Of a stretch of DNA of 64,000 nucleotides, positions 7,885-16,173 are shown piece by piece. The notes beneath the pieces are model-generated. The model was not told the origin of the DNA and ran no database searches. It saw only the letters and a list, made by a program, of their open reading frames with translations. The position numbers and the translations under genes are program-made. This DNA is from Algoriphagus halophilus (GTDB taxonomy: Bacteria; Bacteroidota; Bacteroidia; Cytophagales; Cyclobacteriaceae), in contig NZ_FSRC01000002.1 of assembly GCF_900129785.1 (NCBI RefSeq), forward strand, positions 186,001 to 250,000. The letters run 5' to 3'. How positions within the stretch are numbered: the first letter of the stretch is position 1; each line of letters opens with the position of its first letter.

Positions 7885-8526
7885 TTGAAAAAGGAATTTC
7901 TAATATTATTTATTCTAATAGCTCTTTCAGCCTGCACTTCCACAAAAGTTTATACCCGCTTCAAATGTCATATTTGCTTGAGCAAATATGAAGGAGTATT
8001 GCTTTTGCCTCTTGGTTGGGACCCTGGTTTTAGCAGACTTTCACCTGGAGAGCAAAATCAATTGGAAAGCCAGATCTTGACCCTGTTACGAGATCAAGGA
8101 TTTACAAAAGTGGAATTGTATGATCGGATGGACTACGAATTGCTTTCCGCAGGAATCAAAGACCTCAATGATCCAGCACAACGAGCAAAAGTCAATTCTG
8201 ATTTAGGTTATCCTTATTTTTTGGGAATTACACTTGGAGAAACCGTAGATTCTGATGGTTGGGATTACAGAACTGCGCAGGAAGTTTATGAAATGAATCC
8301 TCCAGCGCCAGATCAGGATATTTCGGCCACACTCCCAGTAGCACTGATAGAAACAACCTCAGGAAATATCGTCTCAGACAATGCTATCGTCACAGAGATC
8401 AACGCATGGGGAATTCCCGACAAAGATGGGGGTGAGAATTATTGGAATTTTGGCACTATATGCCAGGCAATTCGTAAAGCAATCAATAAAGGAGTAAGTT
8501 TTATGGTGAAAGATTGTGATTGTTAA
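7885..8526 (+). CDS. Putative lipoprotein, TTG start
   Basis: 213 residues with a lipoprotein signal: KKEF, a hydrophobic stretch and the lipobox LSAC, giving a lipidated C17. The only start that keeps this signal is the TTG at 7885, since stops precede it and no ATG is in range. The mature part carries a CHIC motif (FKCHICLSKYEG) near residues 28-36 and then a fold resembling periplasmic proteins that form an alpha/beta sandwich (VLLLPLGWDPG, QILTLLRDQGFTKVELYDR, YPYFLGITLGE). The Cys pair and the TlpA-like gene two places upstream suggest a redox link, which is inference. No named family recognised. Confidence 0.7.
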   Translation: MKKEFLILFILIALSACTSTKVYTRFKCHICLSKYEGVLLLPLGWDPGFSRLSPGEQNQLESQILTLLRDQGFTKVELYDRMDYELLSAGIKDLNDPAQRAKVNSDLGYPYFLGITLGETVDSDGWDYRTAQEVYEMNPPAPDQDISATLPVALIETTSGNIVSDNAIVTEINAWGIPDKDGGENYWNFGTICQAIRKAINKGVSFMVKDCDC

Positions 8527-8573
8527 AGTTAAGCTCAGAACTCATTGATCTCGGATCTTGGAGAATCTGATTT

Positions 8574-8608
8574 TTTGTTATTTTCCAAGCTTTCAATGAT
8601 TAACTTTG
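8574..8608 (+). promoter_or_regulatory. Promoter of pyrD
   Basis: TTTG at 8574-8577 (-33 element) and TAACTTTG at 8601-8608 (-7 element), 23 nt apart, match the Bacteroidota TTTG/TAnnTTTG promoter. The -7 box overlaps a TTG at 8606 that would otherwise extend the reading frame, so translation must start further down. Confidence 0.6.
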
Positions 8609-8632
8609 CGTTTTGAAAAGAACTGCAAAACC

Positions 8633-9673
8633 GTGTACAAATCCATCCTGAAACCTCTCTTCTTCCTTAAGAATCCGGAAGATGCCCATCATTTCACATT
8701 TGATCTTACCAAATTCACTTTCAATTTCCCTATTGCCAAATCAATTGTCAAATCTACTTTTCAATTAGAGGATCCGAAATTGGAACGGGAGGTCTTTGGA
8801 TTGAAATTCAAAAACCCAGTAGGCTTGGCAGCTGGATTTGATAAAGACGCAAAGTTAATTGATGAAATGGCCATGTTGGGTTTTGGTTTTATTGAAATTG
8901 GAACCCTAACTCCCAAACCTCAAGACGGGAATCCTCTGCCGCGTTTATTCCGACTTCCTCAGGATGAATCTTTGGTAAACCGAATGGGCTTTAACAATGG
9001 AGGAGTAAAAGAGGCGGTAGAACGATTAAAGAAGAGAAAGTCAGATGTAATTGTAGGCGGAAACATTGGCAAAAACAAAGTCACCCCCAATGAAAATGCG
9101 GTGGATGATTACCTAATCTGTCTGGAAGAACTTCACCCCTACGTGGATTATTTTGTAGTGAATGTGAGTTCACCGAACACCCCCAACCTAAGAGATCTGC
9201 AGGAAAAAGAACCTTTAAAGCAATTGCTACAGGCTGTTAAAAATGCAAATGATCAAAAAGAGAAACCCAAACCTATCTTATTGAAGATTGCGCCCGACTT
9301 GACAGAAGGACAGCTGGATGACATTGTAGAAATCGTGTTGGAAACAAAAATAGACGGAGTCATTGCGACCAACACTACCATTGATCGTTCACAATTGTCC
9401 ACTCCAGTATCTCAAGTCGAAGCAATTGGAGCTGGAGGAGTGTCTGGAAAAGTTTTAGCGAGTAGAAGTACAGAAGTAATCCGATACCTTGCTGAGAAAT
9501 CAAACAAGGCGTTTCCCATCATTGGAGTAGGAGGAATCTTCTCTGCTGAAGATGCCATTGAGAAGTTAGAAGCAGGAGCAAGCCTTATTCAAGTATACTC
9601 GGGCATGATTTATGAGGGACCTGGGTTGATCAAAAAGATCAAGAAAGGATTATTGGCATATTTTTCTAAGTAA
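8633..9673 (+). CDS. pyrD: Dihydroorotate dehydrogenase (quinone), class 2
   Basis: 346 residues when read from the GTG at 8633 (product [21 protein letters not shown]). This is the membrane-associated class 2 enzyme that oxidises dihydroorotate to orotate and passes electrons to menaquinone. The N-terminal helical quinone-tunnel segment (to about residue 40) defines class 2. The FMN barrel shows [10 protein letters not shown], the substrate loop [11 protein letters not shown] with the catalytic serine, ATNTTIDR, and [11 protein letters not shown]. The GTG start is chosen because the promoter box lies at 8601-8608 and because YKSILKPL is the family N-terminus. It is followed 54 nt later by ftsK. 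Confidence 0.93.
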   Translation: MYKSILKPLFFLKNPEDAHHFTFDLTKFTFNFPIAKSIVKSTFQLEDPKLEREVFGLKFKNPVGLAAGFDKDAKLIDEMAMLGFGFIEIGTLTPKPQDGNPLPRLFRLPQDESLVNRMGFNNGGVKEAVERLKKRKSDVIVGGNIGKNKVTPNENAVDDYLICLEELHPYVDYFVVNVSSPNTPNLRDLQEKEPLKQLLQAVKNANDQKEKPKPILLKIAPDLTEGQLDDIVEIVLETKIDGVIATNTTIDRSQLSTPVSQVEAIGAGGVSGKVLASRSTEVIRYLAEKSNKAFPIIGVGGIFSAEDAIEKLEAGASLIQVYSGMIYEGPGLIKKIKKGLLAYFSK

Positions 9674-9727
9674 TGTGCTAAACTCAATCCAATCATCTTA
9701 TCTTAAAATCGGATTTTAAAGGAATAC

Positions 9728-12244
9728 ATGGCCACCAATTCACCTAGGACCAATACTTTTAGAAAAAAGGGAGAAACTACCAAGAAAAAATCAGCCTCTA
9801 AATCAACAGGCTTCAAGTTTTCTTTTGGTAAAATCAAAAGCTCCAAGCTGGTGTTGACCATGGGTATTTTACTCATGTCGATTGGGATTTTCCTTTTCAT
9901 AGCCTTTTTAAGCTACTTACTCAATGGGCCAAACGATCAGAGTTTAGTCATGAATGCACCCGTGGATAACGAAATCCGCGAAACTGCGAGAAACTCTACC
10001 AATTGGCTGGGATATTTAGGAGCCCAAGCAGCTCATTGGATGATTTACCGATGGTTTGGGATTGCAGCATTCCTTTTCCCTCCATTTCTTTTTCTTCTGG
10101 GATTTAAATGGAGTTTCAAAGTCTCTCTCATTTCCCTTACCAGATACACCACTTTTGCCTTATTCTTTACTTTTTGGCTAGGCTTATTGACTGGCTACAT
10201 CGTCATTTTAGTTGAAGGCTATTCCTACTGGAGTTTCCTTTCGGGTGGTTTTGGATATGAGCTGGCTAGACTATCTGCAGATTTTCTGAGCTGGGGAACC
10301 TTTATTGTCATAGGTGCAGCCCTGCTGATTTTTGTAATCTTCTTCTTTGACATTGATAAACTGGAGTGGTTTACAGCTAAATCAGAGCACATGGATGATT
10401 CCTCTGAAGAGTTGGATGAAGCCATAAATACCGCCAAAAACCCATTTGAAAAGGAAAATAAGAAATCAAAATCGGAAGATTTTATTGAAGAAGAACTGGA
10501 TGAAGAAGAGGAGTTTGAAGACGATGGAAGTGATTGGATAGTCAAAAATGACGAGGTGGAAATTGTAGATGAACCTAATCCTGCTCCAATAGAAGAAGAG
10601 GAAGACATCTTCAATATTTCCCAAGTCAATTTATTGGATGAAATAGTAGAGAAGCCTGCCAGTCCTATCGATGACAAAAACTTCTCAGTAACCAAAGCTG
10701 CTGGAGAAGAAAAAACAGCTTCCGAAGTTGAAAATTTAGATCCTTTTGACCCTACGCTGGACTTACCAAGATATAAATATCCTACGCTCGATTTGCTGAA
10801 CGAATACGATGTTCAGAAAGTGACGGTTTCTCGCCAGGAGCTGGAAGACAACAAAAACAAGATTGTTGAAACCTTGGAAAACTTTAAAATCGGAATCCAG
10901 GAGATCAAGGCTACTATTGGGCCAACTGTAACCCTCTATGAAATTGTACCAGAACCAGGGGTAAAAATCTCCAAAATCAAAAATTTGGAAGATGACATCG
11001 CCTTGAGTTTGGCCGCATTGGGGATTCGTATTATTGCTCCAATTCCTGGCAAAGGAACCATCGGTATTGAAGTCCCTAACAAAAACAGGGAATTGGTTCC
11101 TGCGCGAGCGGTACTGGGAACAGAAAAATTCATGCGTTCGGACAAGGACTTACCAATCGCATTAGGTAAAACCATTTCCAACGAAGTATTCGTGGCGGAT
11201 TTAGCTAAAATGCCCCACTTGCTGATGGCTGGAGCCACTGGGCAAGGTAAGTCTGTAGGCTTAAATATGATTTTGGCCTCTTTGATCTATAAGAAACACC
11301 CTTCTCAGTTGAAGTTTGTTTTGGTCGATCCTAAAAAAGTGGAGTTGACTCTTTTTAACAAGATTGAACGACATTTCTTAGCCAAACTCCCAGGAGCTGA
11401 AGAAGCCATTATTACCGATACCAAAAAGGTCATTTACACCTTAAATTCACTATGTATTGAAATGGATAACCGCTACAATCTCTTGAAAGATGCGGGAGCC
11501 AGAAATCTAAAAGAATACAATGCGAAGTTTATAGGTAGGAAACTTAATCCTGAAAAAGGCCATCATTTCATGCCTTACATCGTTTTGGTCATCGATGAGT
11601 TGGCGGATTTGATGATGACTGCAGGAAAAGAAATTGAAGCCCCTATCGCCCGATTAGCCCAGTTGGCAAGAGCCATTGGTATCCACTTAGTAGTGGCGAC
11701 CCAAAGACCTTCTGTCAATGTAATTACGGGTATCATCAAAGCCAATTTCCCAGCTAGACTTTCTTTCCGAGTTACTTCCAAAATCGATAGCCGAACCATT
11801 CTCGATGCAGGTGGTGCAGATCAATTGATCGGTATGGGAGATATGTTGCTTTCTTTAGGTTCAGATGTCACTAGGATCCAGTGTGCATTTTTAGACACTC
11901 CAGAGGTGGATGCGATCTGTGATTGGATTGGAGAGCAAAAAGGTTATTCCGATGCACACTTACTTCCAGAATTTGAAGGAGAGGACGGAGATGGATCGGT
12001 AGGAGATGTGGACCTTTCAGATAGAGACCCACTTTTTGACGATGCAGCCAAGCTAATTGTCATGCACCAGCAAGGCAGTACTTCCTTGATTCAAAGAAAG
12101 CTGAAATTAGGATACAACAGAGCGGGCAGAATCATTGACCAACTGGAAGCAGCAGGAATTGTTGGCGCGTTTGAAGGATCAAAAGCCAGAGAAGTCTTGG
12201 TGCAGGATGAAGCTAGTTTGGAACGGTTATTGAATAGCCTATAG
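9728..12244 (+). CDS. ftsK: DNA translocase FtsK
   Basis: 838 residues. An N-terminal basic stretch is followed by four or five transmembrane helices (about 40-215), an acidic linker (about 220-350, rich in E, D and S), and the motor: Walker A GATGQGKS near 501-508, Walker B VLVIDELADLMM near 620, and the FtsK signature ATQRPSVNVITG near 658. A winged-helix gamma domain follows (about 770-838, GSTSLIQRKLKLGYNRAGRI) that reads KOPS-type sequences. It couples septation to chromosome translocation and activates XerCD at dif; xerD lies 3 kb upstream. The linker is much shorter than in E. coli, as usual in Bacteroidota. lolA follows 35 nt downstream. Confidence 0.95.
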   Translation: MATNSPRTNTFRKKGETTKKKSASKSTGFKFSFGKIKSSKLVLTMGILLMSIGIFLFIAFLSYLLNGPNDQSLVMNAPVDNEIRETARNSTNWLGYLGAQAAHWMIYRWFGIAAFLFPPFLFLLGFKWSFKVSLISLTRYTTFALFFTFWLGLLTGYIVILVEGYSYWSFLSGGFGYELARLSADFLSWGTFIVIGAALLIFVIFFFDIDKLEWFTAKSEHMDDSSEELDEAINTAKNPFEKENKKSKSEDFIEEELDEEEEFEDDGSDWIVKNDEVEIVDEPNPAPIEEEEDIFNISQVNLLDEIVEKPASPIDDKNFSVTKAAGEEKTASEVENLDPFDPTLDLPRYKYPTLDLLNEYDVQKVTVSRQELEDNKNKIVETLENFKIGIQEIKATIGPTVTLYEIVPEPGVKISKIKNLEDDIALSLAALGIRIIAPIPGKGTIGIEVPNKNRELVPARAVLGTEKFMRSDKDLPIALGKTISNEVFVADLAKMPHLLMAGATGQGKSVGLNMILASLIYKKHPSQLKFVLVDPKKVELTLFNKIERHFLAKLPGAEEAIITDTKKVIYTLNSLCIEMDNRYNLLKDAGARNLKEYNAKFIGRKLNPEKGHHFMPYIVLVIDELADLMMTAGKEIEAPIARLAQLARAIGIHLVVATQRPSVNVITGIIKANFPARLSFRVTSKIDSRTILDAGGADQLIGMGDMLLSLGSDVTRIQCAFLDTPEVDAICDWIGEQKGYSDAHLLPEFEGEDGDGSVGDVDLSDRDPLFDDAAKLIVMHQQGSTSLIQRKLKLGYNRAGRIIDQLEAAGIVGAFEGSKAREVLVQDEASLERLLNSL

Positions 12245-12279
12245 TGGCTTTCAAATAGCGTTCTAAAAGCCTAGATTCC

Positions 12280-12933
12280 ATGAAAAGATTTGCCCTAGTA
12301 TTTACCCTATTTCTTTCTTTAAATTCTGTATTTGAAGCTTCTGCTCAAAAAGATCCAAAAGCCAAAGCGGTACTGGACGGGATGAGTCAAAAGTATCAGA
12401 GTATGAAAGGATTCACAGCTAGCTTTGACTATACTTACTCAGATCAAGCAGGTACCAGCGACCGTCAGAGTGGTGATATTTCAGTTAAAGGGAACCAATA
12501 CAGATTGAAACTTCCTGATCAAGAAATATTCAATGATGGGAAAACTGTTTGGACTTTTATAGAAACTCCTACTTACAAGGAAGTGACCATCAATGATGTT
12601 TCCCAAATGGAAGGAGAGTTAACTCCCACCAACATTTATAAGATGTATGAAAAGGGTTTTAACTACAAATTGTTAGCAGATAAATCTTACCAAGGAAAAC
12701 AAGCCAATGTTGTAGAGCTAGATGCTGAGAGCTCCAGTGCTCCTTTTCAGAGAGTAAAATTGATGATAGACAAAAACACCAAAGACTTATTAGGTTGGGA
12801 GATGTTTGACGGTCAAGGAGGCTCATTTACTTATGCCTTCAAAAATCTAAAGCCTGATCCAAGCCTTCCTGATTCCAATTTTGTGTTTGACCCCAAAAAA
12901 CATGCAGGGGTAGAAATCATTGATCTTCGATAA
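12280..12933 (+). CDS. lolA: LolA-like outer-membrane lipoprotein carrier
   Basis: 217 residues: signal peptide 1-23 (ending ASAQ) and a LolA/LolB-fold domain. The pattern VLDGMSQKYQSMKGFTASFD at the mature N-terminus and the LKLPDQEIFNDGKTVWTF strand pair are typical of LolA (an open hydrophobic beta sheet that carries lipoproteins across the periplasm). The ftsK-lolA order is also widespread in Gram-negatives and supports the call. It converges with pabA with only 2 nt between the two stop codons and no terminator hairpin in between. Confidence 0.85.
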   Translation: MKRFALVFTLFLSLNSVFEASAQKDPKAKAVLDGMSQKYQSMKGFTASFDYTYSDQAGTSDRQSGDISVKGNQYRLKLPDQEIFNDGKTVWTFIETPTYKEVTINDVSQMEGELTPTNIYKMYEKGFNYKLLADKSYQGKQANVVELDAESSSAPFQRVKLMIDKNTKDLLGWEMFDGQGGSFTYAFKNLKPDPSLPDSNFVFDPKKHAGVEIIDLR

Positions 12934-12935
12934 AC

Positions 12936-13502
12936 TTAGGCATCAAAAGTCTTTACCCAGTTTTGGATAAGCTTTAATCCATATTCAGTTAAAAATGCTT
13001 CCGGGTGGTATTGAATCCCCAGAATAGGCAGATCTTGGTGAACAAGTCCCATGACTTCACCTTTTGGGGTTTCCAATAATACTTTTAGCGTAGTAGGGAT
13101 TTCTCCTAATTGTAAGGAGTGGTATCGGGTGACATTAAAGCATTCGGGCATACCTTCCATAAATGGGTGATTTGCCGTTTTTCTTACCTGATGGACTTTA
13201 CCATGAATCGGAATTTCATTTTTCACCAACTTGGCCCCGAAAAACTCTCCGATTGCCTGATGACCAAGACAAACTCCTAAAACAGGTACTTTTTTATAAT
13301 ATTCCTCAAAAATCTGCATTAAGTTCCCTGCCTGGTCAGGCTTACCAGGACCAGGAGAAAGAATTAAAGCAGAAAATTCTATTGCTTGTATTTCCTCAAG
13401 TGAGGTGTCGTTTCTTACAATTTTTAATTCTACCCCTGCCTGACGAACCAAGTCGGCCAACATATGGCTGAAAGAATCAAAATTATCAATCAGCAGAATC
13501 AT
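12936..13502 (-). CDS. pabA: Anthranilate/aminodeoxychorismate synthase glutaminase (PabA/TrpG)
   Basis: 188 residues of class I glutamine amidotransferase. The catalytic triad is complete: C78 in GVCLGHQAIG, H166 and E168 in QYHPEAF. The N-terminal LLIDNFDSFSHML and the LSPGPGKPDQAG segment belong to the TrpG/PabA subgroup, which supplies ammonia to TrpE or PabB. With no trp genes nearby, a role in folate (p-aminobenzoate) or a shared role is likely; this is inference. The gene overlaps the end of cvpA by 17 nt, so translation is probably coupled. Confidence 0.88.
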   Translation of the reverse strand: MILLIDNFDSFSHMLADLVRQAGVELKIVRNDTSLEEIQAIEFSALILSPGPGKPDQAGNLMQIFEEYYKKVPVLGVCLGHQAIGEFFGAKLVKNEIPIHGKVHQVRKTANHPFMEGMPECFNVTRYHSLQLGEIPTTLKVLLETPKGEVMGLVHQDLPILGIQYHPEAFLTEYGLKLIQNWVKTFDA

Positions 13503-14031
13503 TTAATATTTCATCTACAATTTCCTCCAACCTCTCCAGATTCTCCTCCACTTTCGGGAAAAATGGTTCAATAGCCTCTACAATTGCCGGAGCAACTGGT
13601 TCTATAAAGCCCAAATATTCAGATTCTGCAGTCCATTGTTTAGGTAAATCCAATTTAAATAGGCTTGCTTGCCAGAAGAACAAACTGATAAAAAATGCGG
13701 CTTTCACAACCCCAAGAAATACCCCCGCCACAGAATCCAATGACCCTAACAAAACCATATCCATCGCTCTTTTCAATACCCAACCGACGGAATTGATTAA
13801 AACCAAGGTGAGTATAAAAATGACAAAAAAGCCAAGAATGGGATAGCCTAAATTGAATTCGGTTACATTTTCCTGTAACCAATCCGTCATTGGGTCCATG
13901 AAGTAAATCCCCAAAATAATGGCAATTACGAAACCAAAAAGGCCAAGGACTCCCATCAGGAATCCTTGTCTATAGCCTTCGAAAGCTCCAAGAACAAGTA
14001 TGACTAGCAATATGATGTCTACTGTACTCAA
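13486..14031 (-). CDS. CvpA family membrane protein
   Basis: 181 residues with four transmembrane helices in the first 115 residues, starting VDIILLVILVLGAFEGYRQGF, the typical opening of the CvpA/colicin V production family. The GYRQGFLMGV stretch follows the first helix. The C-terminal 50 residues are soluble and acidic (VEENLERLEEIVDEIL). Family members influence envelope homeostasis, but the biochemical role is unknown. It sits in the yqeY-cvpA-pabA operon: yqeY ends 1 nt upstream of its start codon. Confidence 0.85.
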   Translation of the reverse strand: MSTVDIILLVILVLGAFEGYRQGFLMGVLGLFGFVIAIILGIYFMDPMTDWLQENVTEFNLGYPILGFFVIFILTLVLINSVGWVLKRAMDMVLLGSLDSVAGVFLGVVKAAFFISLFFWQASLFKLDLPKQWTAESEYLGFIEPVAPAIVEAIEPFFPKVEENLERLEEIVDEILNDSAD

Positions 14032-14032
14032 C

Positions 14033-14485
14033 TTAGCTATTCAATAATGCTTTCACCTTATCTGCAATAGCCTTACCATCTGCTTTTCCTGCTAATTGTT
14101 TACTGGCTACTCCCATCACTTTTCCCATCTCTTTTGGGCTGGAAGCTCCAGTTTGAGCAATTATTTCCTGAATCGCCTGAGTTAACTCTTCGTCAGTCAA
14201 GGCTTTTGGCAAAAACTCCTGAATAATCGAAAGTTCTGCCATTTCCACAGCATATAAATCCTCTCGGTTTTGCTCCTTGTAGATATCTGCAGAATCTTTC
14301 CTTTGTTTGGCAGCTTTGGTCAAGATTTTCATTTCTTCATCTTCAGATAGCTCGCCAGCTGCTCCTCCTTTTGTCTCTTCCAATAGGATTAAAGATTTCA
14401 CAGCTCTCAATGCTCTTAATCTATCCTTATCTTTAGCGATCATTGCAGATTTAATTTCACTATCTACTTTCTGCTTTAAACTCAT
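14033..14485 (-). CDS. GatB/YqeY domain protein
   Basis: 150 residues starting MSLKQKVDSEIKSAMIAKDK, the standard YqeY opening, with AKQRKDSADIYKEQNREDL (about 80-98) and the C-terminal PKEMGKVMGVASKQLAGKADGKAI. YqeY resembles the tail domain of the GatB amidotransferase subunit that grips tRNA; its own role is not established. The ATG at 14485 is chosen because it fits the family N-terminus; the frame opens 33 nt further up without homology. It is divergent from pdxJ and is the first gene of the yqeY-cvpA-pabA operon. Confidence 0.9.
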   Translation of the reverse strand: MSLKQKVDSEIKSAMIAKDKDRLRALRAVKSLILLEETKGGAAGELSEDEEMKILTKAAKQRKDSADIYKEQNREDLYAVEMAELSIIQEFLPKALTDEELTQAIQEIIAQTGASSPKEMGKVMGVASKQLAGKADGKAIADKVKALLNS

Positions 14486-14544
14486 AAGCCCTAAGTTTGT
14501 GTTATTGGTTAAAATCAAACAAAAATACCTTTTTCGACCCGGAA

Positions 14545-15264
14545 ATGACTAAACTGAGCGTAAATATTAATAAGATCGCCACATTGCGTAATGCAAGAGG
14601 GGCAAACAACCCGGATGTAGTCAAAGTAGCTCTGGATGCTGAGCGCTTTGGTGCTCAAGGAATTACCGTACATCCAAGACCTGATGAGCGACATATACGA
14701 CATCAAGATGTGTATGACTTAGCCCAAGTTGTAACGACAGAATTTAACATCGAGGGATACCCCGACAAAAGATTTATGGATTTAGTAAAGGAGGTTAAGC
14801 CAGCCCAAGCCACGCTTGTTCCTGATCCACCCAATGCCATTACTTCCAATACAGGTTGGGATACCATCTCAAATCAAGGGATGTTAAAAGACATTGTAGC
14901 AGAGTTACAGGAATCAGGTATTCGGGTTTCTATCTTCATCAATCCCGAAGTCAGATATTTTGAACCAGCGAAATTAACTGGGACAGATCGAGTTGAGCTA
15001 TACACAGAGCCCTATGCAGTTGGGTATCCTCAAAACAAAGAGATGGCAGTAAAGCCTTATGTGGAAGTTGCAGAGATCGCAAAAGAATTAGGATTAGGGC
15101 TCAATGCAGGACACGACCTGGATCTACATAACTTGGCATTTTTAAAGCAATCCATCCCCTACTTAGATGAAGTATCCATCGGACATGCATTAATTTGTGA
15201 TGCGCTTTATTATGGATTGGAAAACACTATTCAAATGTATAGGAGGCAGTTGGAAGTTTTGTAA
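14545..15264 (+). CDS. pdxJ: Pyridoxine 5'-phosphate synthase
   Basis: 239 residues. PdxJ condenses 1-deoxyxylulose 5-phosphate with 3-amino-2-oxopropyl phosphate, the last step of DXP-dependent vitamin B6 synthesis. The start [19 protein letters not shown], the catalytic H43 in [11 protein letters not shown], the NIEGYP loop with the catalytic glutamate, ELYTEPYA, and the phosphate loop [15 protein letters not shown] are all family signatures. The ATG at 14545 is chosen by homology over an upstream in-frame TTG at 14497. Divergent from yqeY with 59 nt between starts. Confidence 0.95.
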   Translation: MTKLSVNINKIATLRNARGANNPDVVKVALDAERFGAQGITVHPRPDERHIRHQDVYDLAQVVTTEFNIEGYPDKRFMDLVKEVKPAQATLVPDPPNAITSNTGWDTISNQGMLKDIVAELQESGIRVSIFINPEVRYFEPAKLTGTDRVELYTEPYAVGYPQNKEMAVKPYVEVAEIAKELGLGLNAGHDLDLHNLAFLKQSIPYLDEVSIGHALICDALYYGLENTIQMYRRQLEVL

Positions 15265-15370
15265 TTAGTAATCAGTTGACAGTGGTCAGTAATCAACAAA
15301 GAGATATTAATTCTTCCCCTAATAAATAACCTAGACTTCCTTTTTCACATTTCGTAATTCGTATTTCAAA

Positions 15371-16129
15371 ATGAAATTAAACTTTAAAAAATTAGGAACT
15401 GGCAAACCATTTGTGATCCTTCACGGACTCTTTGGTTCCGCAGATAATTGGCTCAGTATTGCCAAAGGTTTAGAAAATCATTTCACCCTATATTTAGTAG
15501 ATCAAAGAAACCATGGAGATTCTCCGCACGCTGATGAGTGGAATTACAAAGTCATGGTGGAAGATTTAAAAGAGCTTCTGGATGACCAGAAACTGGACAT
15601 GGTTTATTTGATGGGACATTCAATGGGAGGAAAAACAGCAATGAAGTTTGCATGCACCTATCCCGAAAAAGTGGAGAAGTTAATTGTAGCAGATATTTCT
15701 CCGAGATATTACTCAGTCCATCACCAGAAAATTTTAGAAGGCTTAAATGCCATTGATCTATCTTCTATTAAATCCAGAAAAGAAGCCGATGATATCTTGG
15801 CAGGTTATATCCCGGAGTTGGGAATCCGTCAGTTTCTACTTAAAAGCTTAGGGAGAGACTCTAACGGTTTTGTATGGAGAATCAATTTACCAGTGATTAC
15901 CAAAAATATCGAGGAGGTGGGAAAAGCCTTAGAAGAAGGTGAACTGTATGATGGTAGGACCCTATTTCTTGCGGGAGAAAACTCGAATTATATCCAACAA
16001 TCAGACTTGTCTGATATTGAGCAACATTTCCCGAAATACGAAGTGGAATTTATTTCCAATGCAGGTCATTGGTTGCATGCAGAACAACCCGAATCAGTCA
16101 TTGCTGAAGTCCTTAATTTCATGAATTAA
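15371..16129 (+). CDS. Alpha/beta hydrolase, YbfF-like esterase
   Basis: 252 residues with the alpha/beta hydrolase fold. The oxyanion segment HGLFGSADNW lies near 18-27, VDQRNHGDSPH near 43-53, the nucleophile is S84 in MGHSMGGKTA, and the C-terminal histidine is in NAGHWLHAEQP. The HGLFGS plus DQRNHGxS pair is typical of YbfF/ABHD11-type acyl-CoA or carboxyl esterases. No signal peptide, so cytoplasmic. Substrate unknown. It ends at a strong bidirectional terminator. Confidence 0.85.
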   Translation: MKLNFKKLGTGKPFVILHGLFGSADNWLSIAKGLENHFTLYLVDQRNHGDSPHADEWNYKVMVEDLKELLDDQKLDMVYLMGHSMGGKTAMKFACTYPEKVEKLIVADISPRYYSVHHQKILEGLNAIDLSSIKSRKEADDILAGYIPELGIRQFLLKSLGRDSNGFVWRINLPVITKNIEEVGKALEEGELYDGRTLFLAGENSNYIQQSDLSDIEQHFPKYEVEFISNAGHWLHAEQPESVIAEVLNFMN

Positions 16130-16130
16130 A

Positions 16131-16163
16131 AAAAGAGCTGTTCAATTAATGAACAGCTCTTTT
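16131..16163. terminator. Bidirectional rho-independent terminator
   Basis: Perfect 14 bp stem (AAAAGAGCTGTTCA at 16131-16144, complement at 16150-16163) with a 5 nt loop, A-rich on one side and T-rich on the other, between the convergent esterase and amidohydrolase genes. Confidence 0.92.
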
Positions 16164-16173
16164 ATCATCTGCT

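Noticed and set aside
9703-9719. TTAAAATC-G-GATTTTAA palindrome before ftsK
   Set aside because: Single-base loop and pure AT-rich sequence, likely by chance; not pursued as regulatory site.
10225-10695. Serine-rich minus-strand frame of 156 codons
   Set aside because: It is the antisense of the acidic linker of ftsK; the runs of S mirror Glu/Asp codons.
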